A stretch of 64,000 nt of DNA from Brevibacillus laterosporus. Lineage in GTDB: Bacteria; Bacillota; Bacilli; Brevibacillales; Brevibacillaceae. Both the position numbers and the translations under genes were made by a program. The stretch is from assembly GCA_007833815.1 (NCBI GenBank), contig CP033464.1, forward strand, positions 3,342,001 through 3,406,000, in the 5' to 3' direction. Positions 63,812 through 64,000 of this stretch are shown piece after piece. Every line of letters starts with the position of its first letter. Within the stretch, counting starts at the first letter, position 1. The notes beneath the pieces are model-generated. The model did no database searches, was not told the DNA's origin, and was given only the letters and a program-made list of their open reading frames with translations.

Positions 63812-64000
63812 TCACATACTGGTATTTTTTTGTTTGGTTTTCGGAATGATTTGTGATTGTAGCCTTCTTTGTCCTAGAAAGGAAGTGCCAATTACTCCGG
63901 CTACAATCATGGCTGCTCCTACGTAATGGTAATACTCCAGATTCTCTTGCAAAAAAAAGACACCAGCTAACATGGAGATGAGCGTTGAAAAATTGTTAAA
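63812..64000 (-). CDS. EamA/DMT-family transporter, 3' end only
   Basis: The last 62 codons of a minus-strand gene that begins outside the window. STLISMLAGVFFLQENLEYY and VGAAMIVAGVIG are the ninth- and tenth-helix motifs of EamA (drug/metabolite) transporters, followed by a basic tail. The stop is TGA at 63814-63812. Confidence 0.8.
   Translation of the reverse strand, partial: FNNFSTLISMLAGVFFLQENLEYYHYVGAAMIVAGVIGTSFLGQRRLQSQIIPKTKQKNTSM

Noticed and set aside
63696-63926. 76-codon plus-strand frame at the right edge
   Set aside because: It is antisense to the recognisable C-terminus of an EamA transporter and has no ribosome site.

Overview
The window looks like a chromosomal segment of a low-G+C, spore-forming Firmicute, most likely a Brevibacillus and probably close to B. 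laterosporus. The pointers are strong AGGAGG-type ribosome sites, sigma-A promoters, a Spo0E-like gene, a B. subtilis-like DctB-DctS-DctR sensor set, and a polyketide cluster whose predicted product matches the basiliskamide/YM-47522 antifungals, which I recall from Bacillus/Brevibacillus laterosporus. No rRNA, tRNA, transposase, prophage or CRISPR array was seen.

Layout, left flank (1-17640): the 3' end of a purine permease; a PLP-barrel enzyme overlapping an aldonolactone-oxidase-like flavoprotein; a DctA-type dicarboxylate carrier; a MarR regulator with a 14-TM drug exporter; a set resembling enterobacterial ygiB / DUF350 / ygiC (lipoprotein, small membrane protein, glutathionylspermidine-synthase-like ATP-grasp enzyme) interrupted by an unknown reverse-strand gene; the C4-dicarboxylate co-sensor DctB divergent from DctS-DctR; tyrS; a YodC-like nitroreductase; an unknown secreted protein; and a Spo0E-like phosphatase gene.

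Centre (17641-56906): about 870 bp of noncoding leader, then one long same-strand operon for a trans-AT polyketide synthase ending at a strong terminator. Order: acyl-adenylating enzyme, free ACP, asparagine-synthase-like amidotransferase, AT-AT-ER protein, four PKS proteins, a stand-alone condensation domain and an aromatic ammonia-lyase. Read as an assembly line: loading MT-GNAT-ACP-ACP; module 1 KS-DH-KR // cMT-ACP-ER; module 2 KS-KR // cMT-ACP; module 3 KS-(DH, His to Gln)-KR-ACP; module 4 KS-KR-ACP; module 5 KS // DH-ACP-ACP-KR-TE (// marks a protein boundary). An acetyl starter with five extensions predicts a 12-carbon 8,10-dimethyl-7,9-dioxygenated 2,4-dienoic acid. The ammonia-lyase, ligase, ACP and condensation domain would make a cinnamoyl ester, and the amidotransferase a primary amide. 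That agrees with the basiliskamide/YM-47522 skeleton as I remember it. The assignment is inference from domain order and needs comparison with the published cluster.

Right flank (56907-64000): a VOC-family protein; a glucitol-type PTS operon (gutM, IIC, IIB, IIA) with a homoserine-dehydrogenase-like SAF oxidoreductase, driven by a near-consensus promoter with a cre-like site in its spacer; a metallophosphoesterase; a VanZ-RDD membrane protein; and the 3' end of an EamA/DMT transporter running off the window.
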